A DNA stretch of 64,000 nucleotides from DAOUKH01 sp034421515 (GTDB lineage: Bacteria; Chloroflexota; Dehalococcoidia; SHYB01), in assembly GCA_034421515.1 (NCBI GenBank), contig DAOUKH010000046.1, positions 30,163 through 94,162 on the forward strand. Direction: 5' to 3'. The notes beneath the pieces are model-generated. The model searched no databases. It worked only from the letters and a program-made list of their open reading frames with translations, and had not been told where the DNA came from. Each line of letters begins with the position of its first letter. Within the stretch, counting starts at the first letter, position 1. Position numbers and translations under genes: made by a program. Of the stretch, positions 44,164 through 52,484 are shown one piece after another.

Positions 44164-44316
44164 CCCTTAAGCCTCCCTCCCTCTGGGAGGGACTGAGGGC
44201 GGGCAGTCCGACGCCGACCTCCCACCACCCCGGCCCTCTCTCTCATCTCCCCCAGAGGGGAGATGCCAAACGTCCCGCGTCTTAAGCCTCCCTCCCTCCC
44301 TCCCTCCAAGCCGCCT
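44164..44316. repeat. Dispersed hairpin repeat and CTCC simple repeat
   Basis: A full hairpin unit at about 44166-44200 (TTAAGCC, CTCCCTCTGGGAGGGACTG, AGGGCGGG), a second inverted unit at 44238-44268 (CATCTCCCCCAGAGGGGAGATG) and a (CTCC)5 run at 44287-44307. No gene in 44098-44383. Confidence 0.75.
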
Positions 44317-44346
44317 TTGACACCGCCCCGCCGCTCCCCCTACCCT
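44317..44346 (+). promoter_or_regulatory. Promoter of the gene at 44384
   Basis: TTGACA (44317-44322), an 18 bp spacer and TACCCT (44341-44346); initiation would be near 44353, with CGGAGG before the ATG. Confidence 0.5.
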
Positions 44347-44383
44347 GACGCCCACCGAACCTGACTCCTATCGGAGGACTCCC

Positions 44384-45475
44384 ATGGCGGGCGACGCCCT
44401 GACCTCCCGGCGGCACGACGTCGACGGCCTCGACGACGCCATTGAGCTCTTCTTCGAGCGCGGCTGGACCGACGGCCTCCCCATCGTCCCGCCCACCGAA
44501 GAGAAGGTCGCCGCCTTCGTCGACGCCTCGGGGCACGACCCCTCCGCCATCGTCGGCGAGTACCCATCGCGGCGGCGAGTCATTACGGTAGAGAAGGCCG
44601 CCATCAACGCCGTCATGGCCGGCTGCAAGCCGGACTACTTCCCCGTCGTCCTCGCTTTGCTCGAAGCGCTCTGCGACGAGCGCAGCAGCATGCACGTCCC
44701 CAACGCCACCACCGGCGGGGCGGCCCTCGGCTTCATCGTCAACGGCCCTGTGATCGAGCGCCTAGGCATGAACTTCCGCGGCAACGTCCTCGGCCCCGGG
44801 AACCGCGCCAACTCCACGATCGGCCGCGCCCTGCGCCTCGTCCAGATCAACGTGCTCGGCTCCGTGCCCGGCGCGGGCAACGAGGAGGAGCACCGGCCCA
44901 TCCTCGACCGCGCCACCATCGGCCAGCCCGCCCGCTACGCCGGCTACCACATCATCGAGAACGAGGTCGACTACCCCTCGCTCAACCCGCTCCACGTCGA
45001 CCGCGGTTACGAGCGCGAGCAGAGCGTCGTGACCCTCTTCCCCACCAACGGCCACGTCCAGTACGGCCTCTCCGCCGCCCAGGACGCCGATGAGACCATC
45101 GCCATGCTTTGCCAGTATCTTCGCGGCTCGGGGAAGATGAGCGCCGCCGGCTTCACCGTCGTCGTCTTGCCGCCGGAGTGCGCCGATCACTTCGTGCGAG
45201 CCGGCTGGTCCAAGGCCGACATCCGCCAGGCCATCTTCGAGAGCACGCGCCGCACCGTCCGCTGGGCCAAGGAGAACGGCTGGGGCGTGAGCGGCGGTCT
45301 TGGCGAGCGCATCGGCTCCCCTGTGGTCGAGGGTGACGATGAGCGTTATGTCGCCGCCGGCGCCACCCCCGACGACATCTACGTCGCCGTCTCCGGCGCC
45401 TACGCCGGGGCCTTCGTCCACTGCCTCTTCCCCTACGGCGGCGCGCCCGTCTCGCGCGTCATCGAGGGCTCCTAG
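44384..45475 (+). CDS. Protein of unknown function next to the UGSC selenoprotein
   Basis: A 363 aa soluble protein without signal peptide or membrane segment. It starts with LDDAIELFFERGWTDGLPIV, then PPTEEKVAAFV, and contains a VEKAAINAVMAGCKPDYFPV segment (around 65-84) and a NVLGPGNRANSTIGRALRL segment. Several glycine-rich loops and four or five cysteines are spread through it. I do not recognise a family with known chemistry; the W-T-D-G-L-P-I-V-P-P opening looks like a conserved signature. It is directly upstream of the selenoprotein gene, whose own promoter begins within 3 bp of this stop, so the two probably act together. Confidence 0.8.
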   Translation: MAGDALTSRRHDVDGLDDAIELFFERGWTDGLPIVPPTEEKVAAFVDASGHDPSAIVGEYPSRRRVITVEKAAINAVMAGCKPDYFPVVLALLEALCDERSSMHVPNATTGGAALGFIVNGPVIERLGMNFRGNVLGPGNRANSTIGRALRLVQINVLGSVPGAGNEEEHRPILDRATIGQPARYAGYHIIENEVDYPSLNPLHVDRGYEREQSVVTLFPTNGHVQYGLSAAQDADETIAMLCQYLRGSGKMSAAGFTVVVLPPECADHFVRAGWSKADIRQAIFESTRRTVRWAKENGWGVSGGLGERIGSPVVEGDDERYVAAGATPDDIYVAVSGAYAGAFVHCLFPYGGAPVSRVIEGS

Positions 45476-45477
45476 GC

Positions 45478-45483
45478 TATAAT
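45478..45483 (+). promoter_or_regulatory. -10 element of the selenoprotein gene
   Basis: A perfect TATAAT just after the upstream stop codon (45473-45475). Initiation near 45490 leaves a ~24 nt leader with GGGGAGG before the ATG at 45514. No -35 is evident. Confidence 0.5.
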
Positions 45484-45513
45484 CGCAACCAAAGGCCGCA
45501 GGGGAGGAACGCC

Positions 45514-46044
45514 ATGGTCGTAGCGCAGCGTCTCACCGTCCTGGAGCCCACGGCGGAGTCGATCGCCGAGATGGAAGGGCTGACCCCGCGGCTGCCCACC
45601 CTCGACGGCAAGAGGGTCGGCCTCTACAGCAACCGGAAGCTCAACGCCGACCGCCTCCTCGACATGGTGGAGGAGGAGCTGCGCTCCCGCTACGAACTCG
45701 GCGGCGTCGTCCGCGGCGTCTACCAGGGCATGCGGGTGATGAAGCGCGACGAGTGGCGCGACGTCGAGGACTGCGACGCCATCATCCTCACCCACGGCGA
45801 CTGAGGCTCCTGCAGTTCGAGCGGTCTGCTCAACAGCATCGAACTCGAGAAGATGGGCGTCCCCTCCATGCTCATCGGCACCGACCGGTTCCGCGACGTC
45901 TGCAAAGCCATGGCCAAGATCGGCGGCATCCCCGACATCGAATGGGCCGAGGTCGCCCACCCGCTCGGCAGCCTCACCGAAGAGCCCCTCCGCGAGCGCG
46001 CCAAGCTCGCCGTCGACCAGTTCGAGCGCATCGTCCTGAAGTAG
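45514..46044 (+). CDS. UGSC-family selenoprotein; TGA 45802-45804 read as selenocysteine
   Basis: The frame runs 96 codons to a TGA and then continues without a stop for 79 more codons to a TAG at 46042-46044, giving 176 aa with Sec at residue 97. The residues around it read ILTHGD-U-GSCSSSGLLN. GDUGSC is the signature of the UGSC (seleno)protein family. The part after the TGA (LEKMGVPSMLIGTDRFRDVC and FERIVLK) has normal codon use and the same reading frame, not expected of untranslated DNA. A bacterial SECIS-like hairpin begins right after the TGA. The U-x-x-C pair suggests a thiol/selenol redox role; the substrate is unknown. Annotated naively, this is a 96 aa protein. Confidence 0.85.
45805..45836 (+). 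promoter_or_regulatory. Bacterial SECIS element
   Basis: Immediately 3' of the TGA. The upper stem GAGC (45819-45822) / GCTC (45828-45831) closes the apical loop GGTCT (45823-45827). A lower stem CTG (45810-45812) / CAG (45834-45836) flanks an internal loop. The loop lies 18 nt after the TGA and matches, in sequence and spacing, the E. coli fdhF element as I remember it. A longer alternative pairing, AGTTCGA (45814-45820) with TCGAACT (45839-45845), is also possible. Confidence 0.75.
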
Positions 46045-46059
46045 CGCACTGGGCGGGGC

Positions 46060-46220
46060 ATCACCCTAACCCTCCCCCGCAAGGGGGAGCACATTAAACC
46101 TCCCTCCCTCTGGGAGGGACTGAGGGCGGGCCGGGGGTGGAGCGGGGTGCGCCAACGTCCACAGAGTCGTCGGCGAATGTCACGCAAACCGCTCCCTCTC
46201 GGAAACACTGAGAGGGCGCG
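46060..46220. repeat. Dispersed hairpin repeats downstream of the selenoprotein gene
   Basis: A full unit at about 46093-46130 (ATTAAACC, CTCCCTCTGGGAGGGACTG, AGGGCGGG) and a decayed copy at about 46188-46216 (CGCTCCCTCTCGGAAACACTG then AGAGGGCG, quoted in two parts of ≤20 bases plus one). No gene between 46045 and 46227. Confidence 0.7.
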
Positions 46221-46227
46221 CCGTCCC

Positions 46228-48495
46228 CTACTTCGCGTTCAGCGCGTTGAGCGCCGACCCCGCCTTGAACCACCCGATCTGCTCTTCGTTGAGCGTGTGG
46301 TCCAGCTCGATAGCCTGCGATGTGCCGTCGCTGTGATGGACCGTCGCCGCCACCGGCTTGCCGGGGGCGAGGTCGCTCAAGCCCGTGATGCTGATCTCGT
46401 CGTCCTCGCGGACGGCGTCGTAATCGTCGGCGTTGGCGAAGGTGAAGGGCAGGACGCCCTGCTTCTTCAGGTTCGACTCGTGGATGCGGGCGAAGGCCCG
46501 CGTGATGATCGCCGCCGCGCCGAGATAGCGCGGGCTCATCGCGGCGTGCTCGCGGGAGCTGCCCTCGCCGTAATTCCAGTCGCCGACGGCGACCCAGCGC
46601 CGTCCCGCCGCGCCCAGACCGCGGGCGATCTTGGGGAAGGCGACACCGGTCTCGCCGGTGAGCGGATCGCGCCCCTCGCCCGTCTCCCCGGTGAAGGCGT
46701 TAACCGCGCCGAGGAAGGCGTTGTCGCTGATCTTATCGAGGTGGCCGCGGTAGGCGAGCCACGGGCCCGCCGGCGAGATGTGGTCCGTGGTGCACTTGCC
46801 CTTGGCCTTCAGCAGCACCGGCAGGCGCTCGAAGTCGGCGCCGTCCCACGCGGGGAAGGGCGTCAGGATCTGCAGGCGCTTGCTGTCGGGCGCCACGCGC
46901 ACCTCGACGGCCGCGCCGCTCGCCGACGGCGCAACGAACCCCTGCGCGTCGCTGAGGAACCCGTCTGGCGGCACCTCAGGGGCCGGCGCCGGCGCCTCCA
47001 GCATGAACGGCCCGTCCTCGCCCTCCAGGCTGTCCGTGAGCGGGTTAAAGGAAAGGCTGCCCGCCAGGGCGTACGCCATGACGATCTCCGGGCTTGCGAT
47101 GAACGACAGCGTCTCGGCGTTGCCGTCGTTGCGCTTCGGGAAGTTGCGGTTGAACGACGAGATGATGCTGTTGCGCTCGCCGGGCTCGATGTCGCTGCGC
47201 TTCCATTGGCCAATGCACGGCCCGCAGGCGTTGGCCAGCACCGTCGCGTCGACCGACTGCAGGACCTCCATCTGCCGGTCCCGCTCGATCGTCGCCCGGA
47301 CCTGCTCAGACCCCGGCGTCACCAGGAACGACGTCTTGACCTTGGCGCCCTGGTCCCGCGCCTGCGCCGCGATGTCGGCGGTGCGTGCGATGTCCTCGTA
47401 GGAGGAGTTGGTGCAGCTGCCCACCAGCGCCGCCGAGATGTTGTCGGCGTACCCTTCCGACGCCACGTCGGCGGCGAGCTTGGAGACCGGCCGCGCCAGG
47501 TCGGGCGTGTGCGGCCCCACGACGTGCGGCTCCAGCGTCGAGAGGTCGATCTCGACCACCATCTCGTAGTACCGCTCGGGATCAGCCTCGACCTCGGCAT
47601 CCGCGCGGAGCAAGTCTGCGTGCTCATCAGCCAGGGCGGAGAGCGCCGAGCGCTCCGTCGCCTCCAAATAGGTCGCCATGCGGCGGTCGTAGGGAAAGAT
47701 CGAGCACGTCGCCCCAAGCTCGGCGCCCATGTTGCAAATCGTCGCCTTGCCGGTGCAGCTGATCTCCTCCGCACCGGGGCCGAAATACTCGATGACGCGG
47801 TTGGTGCCGCCCGCAACCGTCAGCAGTCCGCAGAGGTAGAGGATTACGTCCTTGGGCGCCGTCCAGCCGCTGGGCGCGCCGGTCAGCTTCACGCCCACGA
47901 CGTTGGGATGCAGCACCTCCCAGGGGAAGTCGGCCAGCACATCCACGGCGTCCGCGCCGCCCACGCCCGAAGCGAACATGCCGAGCCCGCCCGCGTTCGG
48001 CGTATGGGAGTCCGTCCCAATCATCATGCCGCCGGGGAACGCGTAGTTCTCCAGCACCACCTGATGGATGATGCCCGAGCCCGGCTTCCAGAAGCCCGCG
48101 CCGTAGCGCTGCGCCACCGACTTCAGGAAGGCGTAGACCTCGTTGTTCTCCTCCTCCGCCGCCGCCAGGTCCTGGCTGGCGCCGGTGCGGGCCTGGATGA
48201 GATGGTCGCAGTGGACGGTCGTCGGAACGGCGACACTGTCCTTGCCCGCGAGCATGAACTGCAGCAGCGCCATCTGCGCCGTCGCGTCCTGCATCGCAAT
48301 CCGGTCCGGCTTCAGTTGCAGATAGCTCTGCCCGGCGACCAGGTCCTCCCCATGGGGGTCGTCGAGATGGCCGTAGAGGATCTTCTCCGTCAGGTTGAGC
48401 GGCCGGCCCAGCCGGCCCCGGACGATATCCAGGTTCGCGCGCGTCCTCGCATACGATTCCGCCACAAACTCGGGGGTGGACTCAATCGCGACCAT
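46228..48495 (-). CDS. acn: Aconitate hydratase (mitochondrial-type AcnA)
   Basis: The TCA-cycle enzyme that isomerises citrate to isocitrate with a [4Fe-4S] cluster. From ATG 48495 (GGAGGAG just upstream) the protein is 755 aa, the length of the mitochondrial-type class. Cluster cysteines appear in VGSCTNSSYEDI and NACGPCIGQW. Substrate-site motifs TDSHTPNAGGLGMFASGVGG, cut here to TDSHTPNAGGLGMF, and DWNYGEGSSREHAA are intact. A ferredoxin gene lies ~140 bp upstream of its start on the same strand. Confidence 0.95.
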   Translation of the reverse strand: MVAIESTPEFVAESYARTRANLDIVRGRLGRPLNLTEKILYGHLDDPHGEDLVAGQSYLQLKPDRIAMQDATAQMALLQFMLAGKDSVAVPTTVHCDHLIQARTGASQDLAAAEEENNEVYAFLKSVAQRYGAGFWKPGSGIIHQVVLENYAFPGGMMIGTDSHTPNAGGLGMFASGVGGADAVDVLADFPWEVLHPNVVGVKLTGAPSGWTAPKDVILYLCGLLTVAGGTNRVIEYFGPGAEEISCTGKATICNMGAELGATCSIFPYDRRMATYLEATERSALSALADEHADLLRADAEVEADPERYYEMVVEIDLSTLEPHVVGPHTPDLARPVSKLAADVASEGYADNISAALVGSCTNSSYEDIARTADIAAQARDQGAKVKTSFLVTPGSEQVRATIERDRQMEVLQSVDATVLANACGPCIGQWKRSDIEPGERNSIISSFNRNFPKRNDGNAETLSFIASPEIVMAYALAGSLSFNPLTDSLEGEDGPFMLEAPAPAPEVPPDGFLSDAQGFVAPSASGAAVEVRVAPDSKRLQILTPFPAWDGADFERLPVLLKAKGKCTTDHISPAGPWLAYRGHLDKISDNAFLGAVNAFTGETGEGRDPLTGETGVAFPKIARGLGAAGRRWVAVGDWNYGEGSSREHAAMSPRYLGAAAIITRAFARIHESNLKKQGVLPFTFANADDYDAVREDDEISITGLSDLAPGKPVAATVHHSDGTSQAIELDHTLNEEQIGWFKAGSALNALNAK

Positions 48496-48636
48496 CTGCT
48501 CCTCCAATCGATTCGACCCAAGGCCGACCGTCGTCCGCTCTAGCGCGGGCGGTTCCAAGAAAACGGGCGCCACTTCGCGGACATGGCGCCCGTTGCATTC
48601 AATCGCTCCGCCGCGCGGCGCCGGAGGCGCTCCGCG

Positions 48637-48894
48637 CTACTCGAAGTAGTTCTTATTGATTTCGATGTAGTTCTTCCACTGGTCCGGCGTCGCGTCCTCT
48701 TCGAAGATCGCGTTCACCGGGCACACCGGCTCGCACGCGGCGCAGTCGATGCACTCGTCAGGGTTGATGTAGAGCATTTCGACGTCGTCGAACTCGGGGT
48801 CGCCTTGGCGCGGGTGAATGCAATCGACCGGGCAGACCTCGACGCACGCGTGGTCCTTAACCCCGATGCACGGTTCGGTAATGATGTACGCCAT
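48637..48894 (-). CDS. 7Fe ferredoxin ([3Fe-4S][4Fe-4S])
   Basis: An 85 aa ferredoxin. Cys9, Cys17 and Cys58 fit a [3Fe-4S] cluster; Cys21, Cys48, Cys51 and Cys54 fit a [4Fe-4S] cluster (motifs CVEVCPVDCI and CIDCAACEPVCP). An extra Cys25 is present, as in Azotobacter/Thermus-type 7Fe ferredoxins. It could donate electrons to oxidoreductases such as the cox or monooxygenase systems; partner unknown. It is divergent from the ATP-grasp gene. Confidence 0.9.
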   Translation of the reverse strand: MAYIITEPCIGVKDHACVEVCPVDCIHPRQGDPEFDDVEMLYINPDECIDCAACEPVCPVNAIFEEDATPDQWKNYIEINKNYFE

Positions 48895-49086
48895 CCGATG
48901 AGAGCCCCTTCTGTCTGGAAAGTGATGTGTCCACCCACCAGTGTATATGCTCGCATCGCCGGGCAGCAAGAGCCGCCGGCTTCGCGCCCACGCCGCCAAA
49001 ATGGTAGCATCCCGTCGAACGCTGACCGCGGCTCTAGGTGGCTTCAGTAGAAGCGACCATGTTCCCGAAGGAGTCGGTGCGCCGAC

Positions 49087-50547
49087 GTGGACTTCGACAG
49101 CTACGACCTCGAACCGGCCTTCTACGACGAGATGTTCCTGCCCGACGGCAGTCCGCGGGAGCATTGGCGGCCCGTGCATGAGCTTCTGACGCGGCTCCCC
49201 GCCGACCGGTTGGCCACGATTCAGGACCGGTTCTCGCGCTCGTTCGAGAACGAGGGGATCACCTTCGCCGTCTACGGCGACGAGGAGGCCCAGGAACGGA
49301 CCCTCCCCGTCGACTGCGTCCCCCGTGTCCTCTCAGCCGCCGAGTGGAGCCATCTGGAGGCAGGGCTGACGCAGCGCCTGAAAGCCCTCAACCTGTTCCT
49401 GGAAGACATCTACGGGCTGTCCGGCCCCAACGGCGCTCATGGCGAGCCCCGCATCGTCCGCGACGGCGTAGTCCCCGCCGACATGATTCGCGGGTGCCCG
49501 CAGTACCGGGTCGAGATGCGCGGCTTCTCCGCGCCTCATGGCATCTGGGTCGCCATCTGCGGCACCGACCTCGTTCGCACCAACGACGGCTTCATGGTGC
49601 TGGAGGACAACCTCCGCGTCCCCTCCGGCGTGTCCTACATGCTGGCGAACCGGAAGGTCGCCAAGTCGAGCCTGCCCCGCCTCTATCGCAGGTCCCGCGT
49701 CCGGGAAGTCTCGCACTACGGAGGCCTTCTCCAGGAAACGCTGCGCGAGCTCGCGCCGAAGGGGCAGTCCGACCCGTGCATCGCGCTGCTCACCCCCGGG
49801 GTCTACAACTCCGCCTTCTACGAGCACATCTTCCTCGCCCGCGAGCTTGGCGCCGAGTTGGTCGAGGGGCGCGACCTCCTCGTCAACGACGGTTTCGTCT
49901 ACATGCGCACCACGGAGGGACTCCAGCGCGTGGACGTGATCTACCGTCGGGTGGACGACGACTTCCTCGACCCGCTCGTCTTCCGGCCCGACTCCCTTCT
50001 CGGCGTGCCCGGACTGATGCACGCCTACAGGCTGGGCAACGTGACACTGGCGAACGCGCCCGGAACGGGTGTGGCCGACGACAAGAGCGTCTACGCCTAC
50101 GTCCCCGATATAGTCCGCTACTACCTGAGCGAAGAGCCGGTCCTCGCCAACGTCGATACGCGCCTGTGCCGCCGGCCCGAAGACCTGGAGTACACCCTGG
50201 ACAACTTGCAGGACCTGGTGGTCAAGCGGGTGGGCGAGTCCGGGGGGTACGGCATGCTTGTCGGCCCTCATTCAACGGCCGAAGAGCGCGACGCCTACGC
50301 CGAGCAGTTGCGCGCCGATCCGGCCGGCTTCATCTCGCAGCCGGTGCTCGACCTCTCCCGCGCGCCATGTCTCATCGAAGGACGGTTCGAGTCGCGCCAC
50401 GTAGACCTGCGCCCGTTCGTGCTGCAGGGACTCCAGACCCGCATCGTGCCCGGGGCCTTCTGCCGCGTCGCGCTGCGAAAGGGAAGCCTCGTGGTCAACT
50501 CCAGCCAGGGCGGGGGCGGCAAAGACCTCTGGGTGCTCGAGGACTGA
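49087..50547 (+). CDS. Circularly permuted ATP-grasp protein (type 2)
   Basis: A 486 aa protein of the CP_ATPgrasp family, the first gene of a conserved three-gene set with the alpha-E and transglutaminase-like proteins that follow. It starts FDSYDLEPAFYDEMF, with FLEDIYG in the middle. GFMVLEDNLRVPSGVSYML, cut to MVLEDNLRVPSGVSYM, is a family signature, and VVKRVGESGGYGM carries the lysine and Gly-rich ATP loop. Such ligases are proposed to make an amide or peptide-like link in a still uncharacterised product; this is a family-level proposal, not shown here. Start is GTG. Confidence 0.88.
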   Translation: MDFDSYDLEPAFYDEMFLPDGSPREHWRPVHELLTRLPADRLATIQDRFSRSFENEGITFAVYGDEEAQERTLPVDCVPRVLSAAEWSHLEAGLTQRLKALNLFLEDIYGLSGPNGAHGEPRIVRDGVVPADMIRGCPQYRVEMRGFSAPHGIWVAICGTDLVRTNDGFMVLEDNLRVPSGVSYMLANRKVAKSSLPRLYRRSRVREVSHYGGLLQETLRELAPKGQSDPCIALLTPGVYNSAFYEHIFLARELGAELVEGRDLLVNDGFVYMRTTEGLQRVDVIYRRVDDDFLDPLVFRPDSLLGVPGLMHAYRLGNVTLANAPGTGVADDKSVYAYVPDIVRYYLSEEPVLANVDTRLCRRPEDLEYTLDNLQDLVVKRVGESGGYGMLVGPHSTAEERDAYAEQLRADPAGFISQPVLDLSRAPCLIEGRFESRHVDLRPFVLQGLQTRIVPGAFCRVALRKGSLVVNSSQGGGGKDLWVLED

Positions 50548-50550
50548 CCC

Positions 50551-51513
50551 ATGCTGGCACGCAGCGCACAGGGCCTCTACTGGATGGGCCGCTACCTGGA
50601 GCGGGCCGAGCACCTGTGCCGCCTGCTCCGGCTCGAGACTGAGGCGCTGGTCGACCGGCCTCCGCGGCAAATCTACTACGGATGGAGCCGGATCTACGGC
50701 AGCCTGAACCGGCGGCCTCCCGGCGAGGTCCTCGAGGTCGGCGACGACGCCTTCACGCTAGCCGACGCCTACACCTTGACGGACGACCTCACGTTCGAGC
50801 GCTCCAATCCCTACTCGATATGGAGCTGCTTCGCGCTCGGGCGGGAGAATGCCCGGCAGATGCGTCACTGCATCAGCGCTGAGATGTGGACCCGGCTGAA
50901 CCTCGCCTATCTCCGCGTGCAGAAGCTGAGGGTCCGCGACATCTGGAACTCGCCGGAAATCTTCTACGACGAGCTCGTTGCCGAGCTCGCCACCTTCTCC
51001 GGCGTCGCCGGCGCCACCATGTACCGCGACGAGGGGTGGCGCTTCCTGCAGATCGGCCGGTTCATCGAACGTTCCCAGCTCTCGGCCTCGCTCCTGCTCA
51101 CCCAGATGGACGCCGCAACGAACATCGCGGATGAAGCGGACGCCGACTGGACGGGCCTGCTGCGCGTCTGGCACGCCTTCGAGGTGTACAACCAGCGGTA
51201 TAGCGTCGAGGTGCGCCCGAAGCAGGTCATGGACCTGTTGGCGACCGACCCCAACCTGCCCGACTCACTGTGCCGCTCGCTCGACCGTGTGGCCTCGGAC
51301 CTCAACACGCTCGGCCCTGGCCCCGACACAGCCTCCAGCGCCGCGGCGGCGCGGCTGATCGGACGCATGACGTCGCTCATTCGCTACGACTGGCCGGACC
51401 GCGAGGACCACGCGGACCTTCTGCGCCAAGTCCTGGAGCACGGAAGGGAGTTGCACCACCTCGTCGCCTCGGCCTATTTCGACTACCCGGTAGAGGACTT
51501 TCGGGCAGGCTGA
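50551..51513 (+). CDS. Alpha-E domain (DUF403) protein
   Basis: A 320 aa mainly alpha-helical protein that begins MLARSAQGLYWMGRYLERAE, the hallmark of the alpha-E family, and ends with a typical LHHLVASAYFDYPVEDF segment. It is 3 bp after the ATP-grasp gene. The family is found almost only with the circularly permuted ATP-grasp and transglutaminase proteins, so it probably serves in the same complex; activity is unknown. Confidence 0.9.
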   Translation: MLARSAQGLYWMGRYLERAEHLCRLLRLETEALVDRPPRQIYYGWSRIYGSLNRRPPGEVLEVGDDAFTLADAYTLTDDLTFERSNPYSIWSCFALGRENARQMRHCISAEMWTRLNLAYLRVQKLRVRDIWNSPEIFYDELVAELATFSGVAGATMYRDEGWRFLQIGRFIERSQLSASLLLTQMDAATNIADEADADWTGLLRVWHAFEVYNQRYSVEVRPKQVMDLLATDPNLPDSLCRSLDRVASDLNTLGPGPDTASSAAAARLIGRMTSLIRYDWPDREDHADLLRQVLEHGRELHHLVASAYFDYPVEDFRAG

Positions 51514-51515
51514 CC

Positions 51516-52385
51516 GTGCAGGGCACGACCCGCTACGAGATCACCCACGTCTCCCGGTACTCGTATTCCGTGCCGGTGCGGGGCTGCGTAATGGCGCTCT
51601 GTTTGAAGCCTCGGGACGACGCCGGCCAACAACGTCTCGGCTTCGAGCTCTCCACCGCGCCTCCCTCGTCTATCAACAGCGAGCGGGACATCTTCGGCAA
51701 CACCAAGCACGTCCTGAACATCCATCGCGAGCACGATGCCTTGGAGATAACCGCCTGGTCCACGGTCCAGACCATGGCTCCCGCTCCGCTCTCAGGCCCC
51801 CTTGGGACCGGCGCTTGGGGAGAAATCCGCTCGTGGCGGGACTCCTTCGCCTACTGGGACTTCACGCACCCCAGCGCCGTGGCCCGCCCCTCCGCCGCTC
51901 TCGACGGCTTTGTGGGGCGGGTGGGCATCAAGGCGGAGGGCGACCCGCTTGAGGCCCTTACCGTGCTCTCGGAAACGCTGCATCGCAGCTTCGAGTACGT
52001 GCCGGGAAGCACGTCGGTGGCCTCGCCGATCGACCACATCCTGGAAAACGGCCTGGGGGTCTGTCAGGACTACGCGCACGTGATGATCGCCATTGCCCGC
52101 TCCTGGGGCGTGCCTACCCGCTATGTGTCGGGCTACGTCCCGGTGGAATCGGGCAGCGAGACATTGGCGTCGGCGTCGCATGCCTGGGTAGAATGCCTGC
52201 TGCCCGGCTCAGGCTGGACTGGTTTCGACCCCACCAATGGCTGTCTGCCCAGGGAGGGTCACGTACGCGTCGCGGTGGGCCGGGACTACCAGGACGTCGC
52301 CCCCACCCGCGGCGTCATGCACGGCGGCGGCGAGACCGAGCTGGAGGTAGACGTCCGGATGAGACTCGTGGAGTCCGGCTCTTGA
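51516..52385 (+). CDS. Transglutaminase-like cysteine peptidase-fold protein
   Basis: A 289 aa protein with an N-terminal beta-sandwich domain (RYEITHVSRYSYSVPVRG) and a transglutaminase-like core. The catalytic triad is visible: Cys in GVCQDYAHVM, His in SASHAWVECL and Asp in GWTGFDPTNG. Start is GTG 51516, 2 bp after the alpha-E stop. Family members hydrolyse or form amide bonds. Within this triad it may release or transfer the product built by the ATP-grasp enzyme. Confidence 0.9.
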   Translation: MQGTTRYEITHVSRYSYSVPVRGCVMALCLKPRDDAGQQRLGFELSTAPPSSINSERDIFGNTKHVLNIHREHDALEITAWSTVQTMAPAPLSGPLGTGAWGEIRSWRDSFAYWDFTHPSAVARPSAALDGFVGRVGIKAEGDPLEALTVLSETLHRSFEYVPGSTSVASPIDHILENGLGVCQDYAHVMIAIARSWGVPTRYVSGYVPVESGSETLASASHAWVECLLPGSGWTGFDPTNGCLPREGHVRVAVGRDYQDVAPTRGVMHGGGETELEVDVRMRLVESGS

Positions 52386-52437
52386 CAGGAGTGAGACAGT
52401 TTCATTGGACAAGGATTCTTATGTGCGAATGGCAGAT

Positions 52438-52466
52438 GCGGGACATCCCGGCAGGTATCGTCCCGC
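52438..52466 (+). promoter_or_regulatory. Hairpin upstream of the LivJ-like lipoprotein gene
   Basis: GCGGGAC (52438-52444) pairs perfectly with GTCCCGC (52460-52466) around a 15 nt loop, 19 bp before the ATG. It may be a weak terminator of the triad operon, an attenuator, or an operator. No T run follows. Confidence 0.35.
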
Positions 52467-52484
52467 GACAGTAGGGGGAATTCG

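Noticed and set aside
44287..44307. A short CRISPR-like array
   Set aside because: It is a (CTCC)5 simple repeat without spacers. No cas gene or spaced direct repeats exist in the window.
45514..45804. A separate 96 aa protein ending at the TGA
   Set aside because: The frame continues past the TGA with protein-like sequence, a UGSC signature and a SECIS-like hairpin, so the TGA is better read as selenocysteine.
46147..48543. A 798-codon open frame on the plus strand
   Set aside because: It is the antisense shadow of aconitase, with no recognisable motif.
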